NCBI GenBank assembly: GCA_030847615.1
Contig: JAUMIR010000004.1
Span: 85,963,001 to 86,027,000, forward strand
DNA: 64,000 bases
Source: Gambelia wislizenii
Lineage: Eukaryota > Chordata > Lepidosauria > Squamata > Crotaphytidae
Direction of reading: 5' to 3'
Shown here: positions 1-9,872 of the stretch, piece after piece
Position numbering within the stretch: the stretch's first letter is position 1
Layout of the letters: every line of letters starts with the position of its first letter
The notes under the pieces: generated by a model
What the model was told of the DNA's origin: nothing
The model's input: only the letters and a program-made list of their open reading frames with translations
Databases searched by the model: none
Translations under genes and position numbers: made by a program

Positions 1-21
1 ATCAACATCATCATCATCATC
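1..21. repeat. (CAT)n microsatellite
   Basis: Short run of CAT/ATC units at the window edge; it may continue outside the window. Confidence 0.7.
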
Positions 22-57
22 TGTATGGAATTATGGGATTTGTAGTTCAATGATGTA

Positions 58-631
58 AGACTTTATCAGACAAGGCAAAAATTGTGCAATTACAATGTGA
101 AAATAACATAATTGGCTGAAATTATCAGACAATAATCTCCTCCTCCCATGGCCGGCGTATGCGCCAGCTGCAAACAAGGCATCACTTTTTATTCATGGAC
201 TAAGCCATGAATAGCTCCTCAATGTTGTTATTTCCATGGTATTGAGGGTGTGCAAAACCAAGTCCTGCTGTAATCATGAGAATATAGCATGAATGGGCGG
301 TCCTCTTTCCCCCGTTCTCGTTGCCACTGAGAAAACCTCTGGGTGACAACGTGAAAACGATCGACAGGGCGCTCTTTTTATGAACTGTCCTGTATTGCTG
401 GCAAGTTTTTATGTATGTTCTAGGGCTTATCTGTGTATTTAATTTTTTTAAGTGTTTTTGGTATTTTTACATGGATTTGTGTCTTCTCACGAGAACCGCC
501 GAGATCTTGTACCCCTGCTAAGATGAAAGTAAGTGGTGGTTGTCTGATAAATTCAGTTATGATGCCACCATGTTTCCGCCTTTCTTACTCACATTATTAC
601 AGAATTTTAAGATGCTAGTCTGATAATGTCC
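58..631 (+). mobile_element. MITE, ATTATCAGAC-ended family, copy A
   Basis: Non-autonomous DNA transposon of 574 bp. The left end reads AGACTTTATCAGAC and the right end is the reverse complement of GGACATTATCAGAC, so the termini are inverted. The trinucleotide GTA lies directly outside both ends (55-57 and 632-634), which fits a 3-bp target-site duplication. The interior matches copy B at 55215-55807, for example the shared TGAATGGGC and CTCTTTTTATGAACTGT segments. A GTAAGT lies about 100 bp from the right end, as in the other copies. It has no coding capacity. A 3-bp TSD suggests a PIF/Harbinger-type transposase in trans, but this is inference. Confidence 0.75.
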
Positions 632-659
632 GTAGTTATTCTCTTCCAGCAAGCTCTAA

Positions 660-879
660 GGCCCTTCACACTACACAGCTATAGCACTAGGATTTCCCTT
701 CCACTGCCATGGCTCCCTCCTACTGAATACTGGCATCTGTAGTTTGGTGAGGCACCAGAATGCTTTGGCTGAGATTTCTAAATACCCATTTAACTCCAAA
801 TCCCAGGATTCCATAGAAAAGAACCATGGCAGTTAAAATGGAATCATAGTGCTATAATTATGTAACATGAAACAGCCCC
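660..879. mobile_element. Foldback MITE, CACACTACA / AATCCCAGGATTCC family
   Basis: Palindromic element of about 220 bp. The left arm (GGCCCTTCACACTACACAG, then a GCCATGGCTCC segment and TTGTAGTTTGGTGAGGC) is mirrored by the right arm (CAAATCCCAGGATTCCATAG, CCATGGCAGTTAAAATGG, GTGCTATAATTATGTAACATG). TAA on the left and TAG on the right look like a 3-bp TSD with one change. Sister copies lie near 3.6, 13.8-14.2, 15.9, 22.9, 26.2, 40.5 and 50.7 kb. No protein is encoded. Confidence 0.75.
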
Positions 880-972
880 TAGTGTCTCACCAAACTACAA
901 ATCCCAGGATTCCACAGGATGCAGCCAGGTCAGTTAAAATGGTATCAAAGTGGTATAATTGTGCAGTATAAA
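880..972. mobile_element. Extra right arm of the same foldback MITE
   Basis: A second right-arm sequence directly abuts the complete copy. It again carries CACCAAACTACAAATCCCAG, then GTTAAAATGGTATCAAAGTGG and TATAATTGTGCAGTATAAAA. The array is therefore left-right-right, from unequal exchange, partial tandem duplication or a second truncated insertion. Confidence 0.65.
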
Positions 973-2257
973 AGTTAAAATAGCTAAAAGCAACAATAGA
1001 GAAACACCCACAAGCTTGCCAAACACCCCATACACCACAAGTGAACCAAGCAATCCCACAGTTGTATGCAGTCCCTTCTCTTGGCTTTACTCCACCTGAA
1101 TGAGTCCTGACTGACTGGACATGGAGCAATCGTCTGCTACAATTATTGTCTTCCCTCAGACTGCAGGAGAAGCTGAAATTGAGAGACAGAGGCTGCAGGC
1201 TCCTACCAAAGCTATCCCAGGAACTCAGGCAGAGATTTTACTGCCCTGATATTTCTTGCAGAACAAAATCTATCTATAAATCTGCCACTTTCTCTTATTG
1301 GTCCTCTTTGCGTGCCAGCCTGCTGGGTCAGGAAGTACTAATAGCCAACGTAATGTAGGCTGACACTCCCCACCCCAGTGTGATGGTTTGCCTCTCTGAA
1401 GAGTCTGCTCTGAGAAAGAACCAGGAGAATGCAGCAAGACAAGCATTCTTACAGCCACCTCCTGCTCAGTTCGGTCAGCAATATTATGGAAGTACAGGGA
1501 AGCATCATTTCAGCCATGTCTGGAAAAAAAAGGCAGCAGCATCTAAACAAAGATAGAAACATAGGAAGCTGCATTATACCAGGTCAGGCTATGTATGTGT
1601 CCCTCTATCCCAGTGTTGTTGACTTTGACTGGCATTGGAATGACAGCATTTCAGGTGGTGGGGTGGTGGTGGTAGATGACATGTTTCTGTTTTTTATAGC
1701 AGCAGACTCTTTTAACTATAGAAACCAGGAACCAAATCTTGTGCCTTCCACAGATAAGGCATGTGCTTCAAACCACTGAGCTGTGCCTCTTTAAATTCAG
1801 CTGCTTGATGCTGAGACAACTATAGTAGACTTGCCACCTTCTTTACCCACAACTGCTCTTTGCTTTCAAAAACCACTAGGATCCTAAATCTCCATCCTGT
1901 GAAAAGCTTCACTCACTGATTTCTCCAAGTCAAGCTGCTGCTAAAAAATCACAGGATCAGGCTATTGTTGTTTGGGTGAGTTGGCAACCGAAGTTGAGTG
2001 GTCCTTTTTAGAAAGATTTTGTCACATAAATCTAAAGGACAGGGAACATGCTTGCCTCCCACCAGTCTGTCAGGCCTTAAGGCCAAGACAAGTTTTCCAG
2101 AATGACAATTATTTCTGAAACTTAAGATTTATTGTCACTTCCACTTGATATAACTTTTCAGATATGTTCCACCACAACAATGGCTCAGGGAACCACACAG
2201 TCATTTCCCCCCTTCTACTCCTGTTTGTATTACTGTTACTATATTTTAGTAAACATA

Positions 2258-2260
<3 letters not shown>
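973..2260. other. Unique-looking sequence, no feature recognised
   Basis: Open frames here are short, have no recognisable domain and lack codon-like composition. I see no repeat shared with the rest of the window apart from short A/T or GGTGGT runs. Confidence 0.5.

Positions 2261-2289
<29 letters not shown>
2261..2289. repeat. (TG)n microsatellite
   Basis: About 14 uninterrupted TG units. The poly-His/Thr and poly-Cys/Val peptides it would encode are artefacts of the repeat. Confidence 0.95.
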
Positions 2290-2297
<8 letters not shown>

Positions 2298-3608
2298 ATT
2301 TGACATATATGGCTACAGCAGTCAGACTTTTTTCCAGATAATTAAACCCTGGATTTTTCTCCTAATTCTCTACTTGCTCTAGCTCCAGTTGAGGGCTAGT
2401 AGCATAATATCTACTCCCTATTATCATCAGTAGTGGTAGGAATACAATATCATTCTGTACTTCATCTGAAGAAGTAAATTTATATCAAGGGAAGCTCATG
2501 CTAAAATAAAAACCAGCTAGTCTTAAAGATGCTGCTACATTCTTCCCACACACACACACACTCCTCCCTTTTTATTTCACTAACAGTGGAAACCAATGCA
2601 CATCCAGTCTTCAGATTTAAGCCCCACTGCTCTAAATGAGGCTTACTTAAGGGAAGTGTGCCTAATGATACAGTATTGTTGGAGGTATTGTTGTTGCTCA
2701 TGGCTTGCCTGTTTTTTATTTATTTAAGGGGTAGTTGAGTATTTATGCACTTACGTCATAGTATAGCAAGCGAATGCTCACCACTTAAATACTGTATAGG
2801 TATTTGGTATATACAGATACATATATTAATGGAAGTCATATAATTGGGCATGTTGGAAGAGGCTGAGTCATTTGATGGATATCACATTTTTCCAGGGATG
2901 ATATTATAATTAGCCAAGAGGGTGGGATTAAGGGCTACCTCTGAAAAACAAGGCTGACTTGAAAGTTGGGAAAGTGATGATGCAGCTACAAGACTGTTTT
3001 GCCAAACTGTGCAAGGGTCTGTCTCCACACCTACTTAATGCATTGACGGGTTTATGTGAATAGTCCCTAAAGGAATTTATTATTGAACAAGACCCTTGGT
3101 AACCCACATCATTGGGGCCTCATTTTTGTATGACAGACACTGGCGTTTTCTCCCCCCCACACCCACCCACACTTCAAAGAGAATCCTATATGCTGAGGCC
3201 AAGAGCATCCCAAACCACTGATACTTGTAGCCTTATCTCCATGCCTTGCTCCCTGCAGCTACAGAAATACCAGGGTTTGTGACCAGATGGCAGTAATCCA
3301 TGGGCAGGGAGTATAGTAAGAAAAGCTGTTTCTAGCATATGTGCTTTGTCTCTTAAGTACCAGCGTGATTTCATACCCTTCCTTGCAGGCAGCTGGCCTA
3401 TGGCATGCTTCCTCAACTGAGCTTTAATTAAAGCTACTAGAGGCATGGCCTGTTAACAAGGTGGTTTCAATCCTGACACTGACCTGAAACTGAAGATACA
3501 AGAGCTGCTTCATGGTGTTGGCAGGAACTACCCTACATGGAAATGATCCACATCCTCTTCATTCAAGAGGCTGAAGGCACCTTAAAGACTAACAACTGTA
3601 AAGCCAAC
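2290..3608. other. Unique-looking sequence, no feature recognised
   Basis: Contains only a short CA run near 2550 and a C-rich stretch near 3150. No coding or transposon signature was found. Confidence 0.45.
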
Positions 3609-3611
3609 TTT

Positions 3612-3838
3612 GGCTGCATCCGCACTGCAGAAACAATCCAGTTGGACACTGCTTTAACTGCCATGCCATGGCTCAATGCTATGAAATCCTGGGATTTGTA
3701 GTTTCTTGTGGCACAAGAGCTCTCTGACAGAGAAGGCTAAATATCTCACAAAACTACAGATCCCAGAATTCCATAGCATTGAACCATGGCAGCTAAAGCA
3801 GTGTCAAACTGGATAATTTCTGGAGTGCAGATGCAGTC
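3612..3838. mobile_element. Foldback MITE, GCTGCATCCGCACTGCAG subtype
   Basis: Complete palindromic copy of about 227 bp. The left end GGCTGCATCCGCACTGCAG is mirrored by the right end GAGTGCAGATGCAGTC. The inner arms carry TGGGATTTGTAGTTTCTTG and its inverted counterpart, with an inner AGAGCTCTCTGACAGAGAAGG. TTT on both sides (3609-3611 and 3839-3841) is compatible with a 3-bp TSD. The terminal sequence resembles the copy at 26.2 kb more than the CACACTACACAG subtype. Confidence 0.8.
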
Positions 3839-3841
3839 TTT

Positions 3842-4324
3842 GTCAGATGCATTTGTCAACTTCAAAAAAATTAGCTCAATTTAGCCAACAAATGTTTATG
3901 CCATTTTAGCATTGTTACAGGGCATATACATATTTGCATCTCGGAAGGGGGGATCCCATTGAGTTCAATAGTATTTACAACCAGGTTAGAGGGCACAGGA
4001 TTACAGCCTTCATCTCTAACTTTTTCTTATACAACATTAGAAGCAGAAATGGACCATCTTTCTGCTCTGTCAGGAAAACAATACGGGGCAGGGGGCACTT
4101 ACAACGCTTCAGACAAATTGTGAATGTGGTGGTTTTTTTCTTAGTAACCTATGGAAATTTGACCAGTCCTAGAATTCATATCCCTCATCCCATAATCCAT
4201 GGCTTTTCCTGGTCTGAGGAAAAAGAGATTTTAAAAAAATCAGTGTGCAGGTGACAAGAACAGATTTACTGGGCTGTAAGACAGTGGTGGACATGGATCA
4301 GTTGTGCCAGTTGAACCACTGATA
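3842..4324. other. Unique-looking sequence, no feature recognised
   Basis: One short open frame near the start has no recognisable protein motif. Nothing else is supported. Confidence 0.4.
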
Positions 4325-4690
4325 ATCCAGCCCTCCTAGGGTTGCCAAGTCAGGACTATTCCAAGGCTTGAGACATCAGGCTCCAAACCTGAAACCTAGG
4401 AATGATCCTTATGGTGTCATAGGAAGCAGGCCCTAGTGATGTTACAAGGTTAGTGTCACAAATGGTGAAGTCATTAAACATGATACCTTAAGAATAGTTC
4501 CACAGAGCATGCCAGGCAAATAAAATAAATAAATAAGTTTAACAAAGAAGAAAACTACACACACTATGCCAGGCTGCACTCTTTCCCTGAGATTTCTTCC
4601 CTCACCCTGAGGACTAGAGCGGAAGGGCCAGGACCTGAGATTTTGGAACCTTAGACAGTAGGTACTGACTGCACCTGTGTATTCCCAATG
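4325..4690. repeat. Unclassified dispersed repeat, copy 1
   Basis: Shares ordered blocks with 36470-37330: CCAAACCTGAAACCTAGGAA, a TAATGTCATAGG-like block, GTGATGTTACAA and a CCTCACCCTGAGGACTAGAG block. It starts with GGGTTGCCAAGTCAGGA, a terminus-like sequence seen in variant form near 39.8 and 43.5 kb. In this copy a short AAATAAATA tract sits where the 36-kb copy carries an L2 insertion. Class unknown; a DNA transposon is possible. Confidence 0.5.
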
Positions 4691-5276
4691 CACCATTCTC
4701 CACTAGCCAAAGTAGCATACCAATTTACCATGAATTTATTCATGATCCCTCACAAGAAGGAGAGAGTCCCAAAACAGGAAGAAATCTTCTAAAGGCAGCC
4801 AGAAAGGAAGCTCCATGGCCAATATCTGAGAATATTAAGGCCAAAACTCTAGTAAGATCATCTCTAGGAAGACTAGAGTTGGAATGGGACAACCAGAGCC
4901 AAGAATGAGAGGAAAACTTTCTTCAGTACTGGGATCAAAAAGAAACACTGTTCTGACCTCACCGAGACCTGGTGGTGGCTGATGAAGAGGCCTTGCCTTT
5001 GGTATCTATTCTATGAGGAACAGATAGCAAGGAGGAAGAAACTGTCATATATCAAGTCAGCCACTTGCTCCATCTAGTTCAGAACTGTCCAAAACATGGA
5101 ACGATTGCAGCAGGGTTTTTGACAGGGTCTTTCTCAGCTTTTGCTAGTGATGCTGAGGACTGAAACTTGCATGCAAAACATGGGCTCAGGCACTGAGCTA
5201 GAACACTTCCTGAAAGAACAGGAGACCCAGAGAGAAGAACCCCCATCTGAGATAAGTGACCAGATACAAAAAGGGA
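4691..5276. other. Unique-looking sequence, no feature recognised
   Basis: Purine-rich non-repetitive DNA without a coding signature. Confidence 0.4.
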
Positions 5277-6080
5277 TGGGGTTGTCTAAACGGTCAAAAT
5301 AACCCTCATGGAATTCACTGGGAATCCTACCTGTCTAAATGGGATCCTGCATCAATCCACACTATTCAGAAGGAGGGGGGCGCAAACCAGCAAAAACAAC
5401 ACAGGAAAAGCCTTCGTGACTTTTCCTGTAGTTTTTCCTTGGTGTTTTTTCCAGACTGTGAGGCCGTGTTCTGGAATAGTTTCTTTCTGTGAGTTTCCGG
5501 CCCACAGCTCAGAAAAAAACTATTCTGGAATAGTTTCTTTCTGTGAGTTTCCGGCCTCACAGCCCAGAAGAAAACCAAGGAAAATCTATGGATGCCAGCT
5601 GTGAAAGCCTTCGACTTTACATTTTCCTGTAGTTTTTTAAAAGCAGCGAGGTGGTGCGCATTCCTGCTCATTGGGACAAGCGATTCACTTTCAATCATTT
5701 CCCCATATGAGAGAAAACACAAAGCAGATTGGTCAGGCAAGCACAGGGGACAGGGACTTGGTAACAGCACAAGCGCCCACTGCTGCCATGTTGGATTTTT
5801 GCCTTAGTGAGTGATTGCTAAGGTGATAAACAGAGTGGGTTTTTTCCCCCTTTTAATTAAAAAAAAATCACTCTATCACTCCAGTGTACCTTAGATGACT
5901 TTAAAAAAAAAGTTTGGCGGCGGCAAAGAACTAACATAAGTAAATCACTCGCAGCCGCCTTCTGGCATGCAAGGTTTCTGGGGCCAAAAACACCATTAGG
6001 ACATGTTGCTGCTGCTGCGAAATGCCATTACAGTACTATGAGGTACTCTGTTCCCCTCTCTCTCGTATAGATGGGGCCTC
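5277..6080 (+). mobile_element. MITE, ggggcccatct-ended family, copy 1 (with internal expansion)
   Basis: This copy is homologous, in inverted orientation, to 20506-21102. Shared blocks include CTACCTGTCTAAA, ATCAATCCACACTATT, AATCCAACATGGCAGCAGC (inverted here as CTGCTGCCATGTTGGATTTT), CCTTAGTGAGTGATTGCTAAGG-like sequence and a final AGATGGGGCC terminus. It is about 200 bp longer than its sister because of a rearranged block at 5408-5638. No transposase is encoded. The superfamily is uncertain because I could not resolve a TSD. Confidence 0.7.
5408..5638. repeat. Local duplication and inverted repeat inside the MITE
   Basis: Two copies of an AAAGCCTTCG ... TTTTCCTGTAGTTTTT block flank about 165 bp that the sister MITE lacks. 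Inside, TCTGGAATAGTTTCTTTCTG with a following GTGAGTTTCCGGCC occurs twice in tandem. Outer segments around CCTTGG and CTGTGAGGCCG are mirrored by CGGCCTCACAG and CCAAGG. The open frames across this block simply repeat the PETHRKKLFQN peptide and are not genes. Confidence 0.7.
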
Positions 6081-6461
6081 TGAGTCTCTCATCAGTAAAA
6101 TATTTCAAAGAGAGAGTTTTGGTAAGCACATATTCTCCTGAAGTACTGAGTATAACTATGTCTGCCAAGCTGCCTTCTTCTACAAAACTATTTATTTAGT
6201 TATATGTGCATACCATTTTCCAAAATTATTTTACAATGGGATCTGGGGTACCACCAATAATAGTCACTGTCCCCCTTAGTGTAACATTTGATTACCCTAA
6301 ACTGAAGCAAATATCAGTGAAGCACTACAAAAGCATCACCTTTTCCTTTATGTCTTTAACAGCAGACTGATCAACACAACCATGCCACAGATGAAATTTA
6401 TCTCCATCTCAGGAAAAGCATTCCTTGGCTCAGTCTCTCTGGTTAAAGACAATGATAGTCA
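6081..6461. other. Unique-looking sequence, no feature recognised
   Basis: AT-rich sequence between a MITE and a CR1 fragment; nothing supported. Confidence 0.4.
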
Positions 6462-7010
6462 AAGAATCATAGAACTGTAGAGTTGGAAGAGACCACAAGG
6501 GCCATCCAGTCCAACCCCCTGCCACGCAGGAAATCACGATCAAAGCATCCCTGACAGATGGCTATCCAGCCTCTGTTTAAAGATCTCCAAGGAAGACCCC
6601 ACCACGCTCCGAGGGAGTGTGTTCCACTGCCGAACAGCTCTTACTGTCAAAAAGTTCCTCCTCATGTTGAGGTGGAATCTCTGTTCCTGGAGCTTGCATC
6701 CATTGTTCCGTGTTCTAGTCTCAGGAGTAGCAGAAAACAAGCTTGCTCCATCCTCAATGTGACACCCCTTCAAATACTTAAACAGGGCTATCATATCACC
6801 CCTTAACTGTCTTTTTTCCAGGCTAAACATACCCAGCTCCCTAAGTCTTTCCTCATAAGGCATGGTTTCCAGACCTTTCACCATTTTAGTTGCCCTCCTC
6901 TGGACATGCTCCAATTTGTCAATATCCTTTTTGAATTGTGGTGCCCAGAACTGGACACAGTATTCTAGGTGAGGCCTAACCAAGGCAGAATAGAGTGGCA
7001 CGATTACTTC
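6462..7010 (-). mobile_element. CR1 LINE, 3' fragment of ORF2 with 3' end
   Basis: 5'-truncated CR1 copy. Read on the minus strand it encodes the C-terminal region after the reverse transcriptase: [20 protein letters not shown], then [60 protein letters not shown] and a final [11 protein letters not shown] stop. After the stop come the conserved GGGTTGGACTGGATGGCC and TTGGAAGAGACC-type 3' UTR segments (seen inverted on the plus strand) and a short ATTCTATGA-like tail. The frame is open for about 170 codons, so this copy is moderately young. It lacks endonuclease and catalytic RT and is not functional. Confidence 0.93.
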
Positions 7011-7167
7011 ATAGGGCAGGAGGGGGACAATGGCAGCTGCAAGTGTCACAGCAGCCTACTGTTAGGCAGAGTGAGGCAGCTGCCTCTGATTTTCACATGG
7101 CATGAAAAGGCAGTACATTATTTATTTTATACCTTCTGTAATTTTTACTGCTAGGGAGGGGGAGAGA
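7011..7167. other. Short unassigned spacer
   Basis: No recognised feature between the CR1 end and the next foldback element. Confidence 0.35.
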
Positions 7168-7345
7168 TGCTGTTGGCTCCTATGTCAACGGATCAATGAA
7201 TCCATTCAGGAGTTTAATCTGAACATTTTAAAAAGCAATCCAAGGTGATGAACCTATTTTAGGAGATAGGTTCAGAACCTTGGGCAGCTCCTTGAATATT
7301 TGGACTAAAAGCCTGCCACAGATTCACTGCTCCACTCACACAGAG
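7168..7345. mobile_element. Foldback element, AAGGTGMTGAACCTAT-core family
   Basis: Palindromic repeat. The centre reads CCAAGGTGATGAACCTATTT, mirrored by GATAGGTTCAGAACCTTGG. The outer arms (CTGTTGGCTCCTATGTCAAC, GAATCCATTCAGGAG) mirror GGACTAAAAGCCTGCCACAG and ATTCACTGCTCCACTCAC. Homologous copies lie at about 17.1, 19.5 and 41.3 kb, with a weaker one possible near 31.7 kb. It is non-coding; superfamily unknown. Confidence 0.7.
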
Positions 7346-8318
7346 TCACCAAATACTACTGATTTCTAATCTACATGCCAAATAACTTATTTGGCTTTGG
7401 GTACTATGCATTTTTACTTAGATGGGGGCGGGGGAGCCATTTGCTGTTCTATCTCAGGCAACAAAAAGTCTTCGGCTGGGACTGCACACCCAGGCCCTAC
7501 ACCTGTTAAGGCAAAGACTTTATCTTGGTTGAGGATAAAGTCAGCCATGCCTCTCCCATATCAATGTATGCACACACTCCCAAACATTTTTCCCAATAGC
7601 AATCACTGAATGGCCTTCCACAGCTTTGTATCACCAGTGTCTGCAACTGAGAGAAGCCACCTAGTTGGAGCTTACTCGCCCTACTACCACGGCATGACTC
7701 CCTTGACCGTGGCAGCTGTGCCCGTTTCCCGAGGGTGACAAGTCTCCCTTTCTTGTCAGCACATCTTCTTCCTGTTGCCATAGTTACCAGTGCTGGGTGT
7801 CCTTTATCCCATGGAACTCTCCATAATGAGGGGCATAATGAAAAGAACATTTCAAAGGAAAGGGCAGTCTCATGTTTGGTTACCTTATGCCATCCACAAG
7901 GAGTGAGTGTAGCAGATCACCTGATGAAGTGTGTGTGGGGGGGGGTGGAGTGGGGAGGAAATCTCACTTCCCCAGGGTCTGTTCTCACATCAGTCAGCAT
8001 CAGTCTGCAGAGAAACAGCTCCGGCTTTGCTCCTCACGCCAGCCAAGCTGTTCTTCTTCTCACTATTAGCTTTTCTTCACTGTTTTCAAGACTGTTCCTT
8101 CACCCTGGCTGGGAAGGGGGAGTGGGAGGAGGGGCAGCCAGTTGCAAAAGAAGACAGAGCTCCTGCCTATTTAACTGCTGTGCAGAAGAGGGGATTTCAG
8201 CAGGGGTTGATTGCATGGCAAGTGAGCACGTGACAACTGTTGGAATTCCCCCAGTGACTGGGGGATGGGATTCCTTCCTCTGTTTAATTTATGTTATGCC
8301 CATGCACAAAAGCCTTCA
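7346..8318. other. Unique-looking sequence, no gene recognised
   Basis: A 223-codon plus-strand frame spans 7735-8406, but it runs through G-rich runs into the antisense of a LINE and has no recognisable domain. I treat it as chance. Confidence 0.5.
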
Positions 8319-8335
8319 TAGAATCATAGAACCTC

Positions 8336-8557
8336 TGGCTTTTCTTCGCAAACGAAGATTCAGGAAGGACTCATCCCGTGCTTTCTGCAAGCGCGCTGAT
8401 GACTGAAAAGGCCAATCCGAGATAAACAAGTCCGGTTGCAAAAAGCACAGCAGAAGGTCTCCTTGGGTGATGTTTTTGGGTTGTGATTCTTTCTGCGTTG
8501 TCGTTTCTCTTCAAGACTTGTTCGTCGTGAGTTCTCAAATAAGGCTGCAGCATTGTA
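8336..8557 (-). mobile_element. 3' end of a zinc-finger LINE nested in CR1
   Basis: Sequence homologous to the 3' end of the element at 43539-44368. On the minus strand it reads NAAALFENSRRTSLEEKRQR, then KNHNPKTSPKETFCCAFCNR, TCLSRIGLFSHQRACRKHGM, and SPS followed by a stop at 8360-8362. The segment C-x2-C-x12-H-x3-C is a putative zinc finger at the extreme C-terminus of a non-LTR retrotransposon ORF2. Only about 25 nt of 3' UTR follow. The 43.7-kb copy has lost this finger through a premature TGA. This copy is strongly 5'-truncated; the LINE clade is unresolved. Confidence 0.8.
8343..8358 (-). other. 3' UTR hairpin of the zinc-finger LINE
   Basis: TCTTCG-CAAA-CGAAGA forms a 6-bp stem with a 4-nt loop, just downstream of the ORF2 stop on the minus strand. 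In many LINEs the reverse transcriptase recognises a 3'-terminal RNA structure, so this is a candidate recognition hairpin (inference). In the sister copy at 43.55 kb both CpG sites of the stem are decayed. Confidence 0.5.
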
Positions 8558-9262
8558 GAGTTGGAAAAGACCACAAGGGCCATCCAGTCCAACCCCCTGC
8601 CATGCAGGAATACCCTGTCAAAGCACTCCGGACAGATGGCCATCCAGCCTCCACCACACTCTGAGGCAGTGTATTCCACTGTTGAACAGCTCTTACCATC
8701 AAGAAGGTCTTCCTAATGTTTAGGTGGAATCTCTTTTCCTGTAGTTTGAGTCCATTGATCTGTGTCCTAGTCTCAGGAGCAGCAGAAAACAAACTTGCTC
8801 CATCCTCAATATGACATCCCTTCACATATTTTAACATGGCTATCATGTCACCTCTTAACCATCTCTTCTCCAGGCTACACATACACAGCTCCCTAAGCCG
8901 CTCCTCATAGGGCATGGTTTCCAGGCCTTTCACCATTTTGGTTGCCCTCCTCTGAACACATTTCAGCTTGTCAATATCCTTCTTGAATTATGCTACCCAG
9001 AACTGGTTACAGTATTCCAGGTGAGGTCTGACCAAAGCAGAATAAAGTGGCACTTTTACTTCCCTCGATCTAGACACTATACTCCTATTGATGCAGTCTA
9101 GAATCACATGGACTTTTTAAGCTGCTGCATCACACTGCTGACTCTTGAGCTTGTGGTCCACTAAGACTCCTAGATCCCTTTTGTACCCATCTTATATCTC
9201 TGCGTTTATTTTATTTTTTTCCTGCCTAAATGTAGTACCTTACATTTCTCCCTGTTTCTCAA

Positions 9263-9872
9263 CTTGCTGGAGGAATAAGTTGTGGCAGCCCTACTCACCT
9301 CAAGGATTATTTCCCCTGCCCATTCTAGAAAAGCAAAGGATTTGAAAATGAGAGATTGCCAACTTTTTTCTCCTGGCAGGGTTCCTGTGTAACCTGAATT
9401 TCAGCAGCAGGGGAAAAAGGAAAATTTGCTGGATGTCTTCCTGTCCTGCAGAGATTAAAGGCAAGGTAAGCTTGCCCCACCACAAATAAAAATGTGTAAC
9501 TTTGTGCAGTAGACTGGGAGAGTTCTCTATTGTACACACTTATTAAAGCTACAGACATCTTGTCTTTTTGGATGTGGACACACTAGGTATCTTCCATCTC
9601 ATTTATTGATCAAAGCTTGCGAGATAGTCAAAACCTGGAATCACACCAGGGGTGGTTTCTCTGTTTAGAAAAGTCTGTGCCTCATTGTTAAGGCAAAGAA
9701 GGTAGAAGATACTATCCCTGGGGTGTAGTGGGAGGGAAATCACTTTAACAAAAGCAATTTGGAGAGTTTTAAGCCATCAGCTGCGTATAGTGCATTCTAT
9801 GTATTTTTTCCTGGCAGTAAGTCCCAGTTTGCTGGGTGGAATTTATTCCCAGATAAAGGTGCAAAGTGGAGC
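9263..9872. other. Unique-looking sequence, no feature recognised
   Basis: No coding, RNA or mobile-element signature identified. Confidence 0.4.

Larger units (their letters stand above)
8319..9262 (-). mobile_element. CR1 LINE 3' fragment, interrupted by another LINE
   Basis: Minus-strand CR1. Its 3' tail piece (CATAGAATCATAGAA) is at 8319-8335. The body resumes at 8558 with TAGAGTTGGAAAAGACC and continues through the 3' UTR into degraded ORF2 C-terminal sequence: [60 protein letters not shown]. Further upstream sequence, to about 9262, corresponds to the CLIQV/RSREV-type region with frameshifts. The tail and body are separated by 222 bp of a different LINE. Confidence 0.9.

Noticed and set aside
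2109..2341. Frames with poly-His/Thr or poly-Cys/Val
   Set aside because: Products of the (TG)n microsatellite.
5366..5770. 134-codon minus-strand frame with repeated PETHRKKLFQN peptide
   Set aside because: The peptide repeat only reflects the DNA-level tandem and inverted repeat inside a MITE.
7735..8406. 223-codon plus-strand open frame
   Set aside because: Runs across a G-run and into the antisense of a LINE; no domain, no plausible start context and no splice structure.
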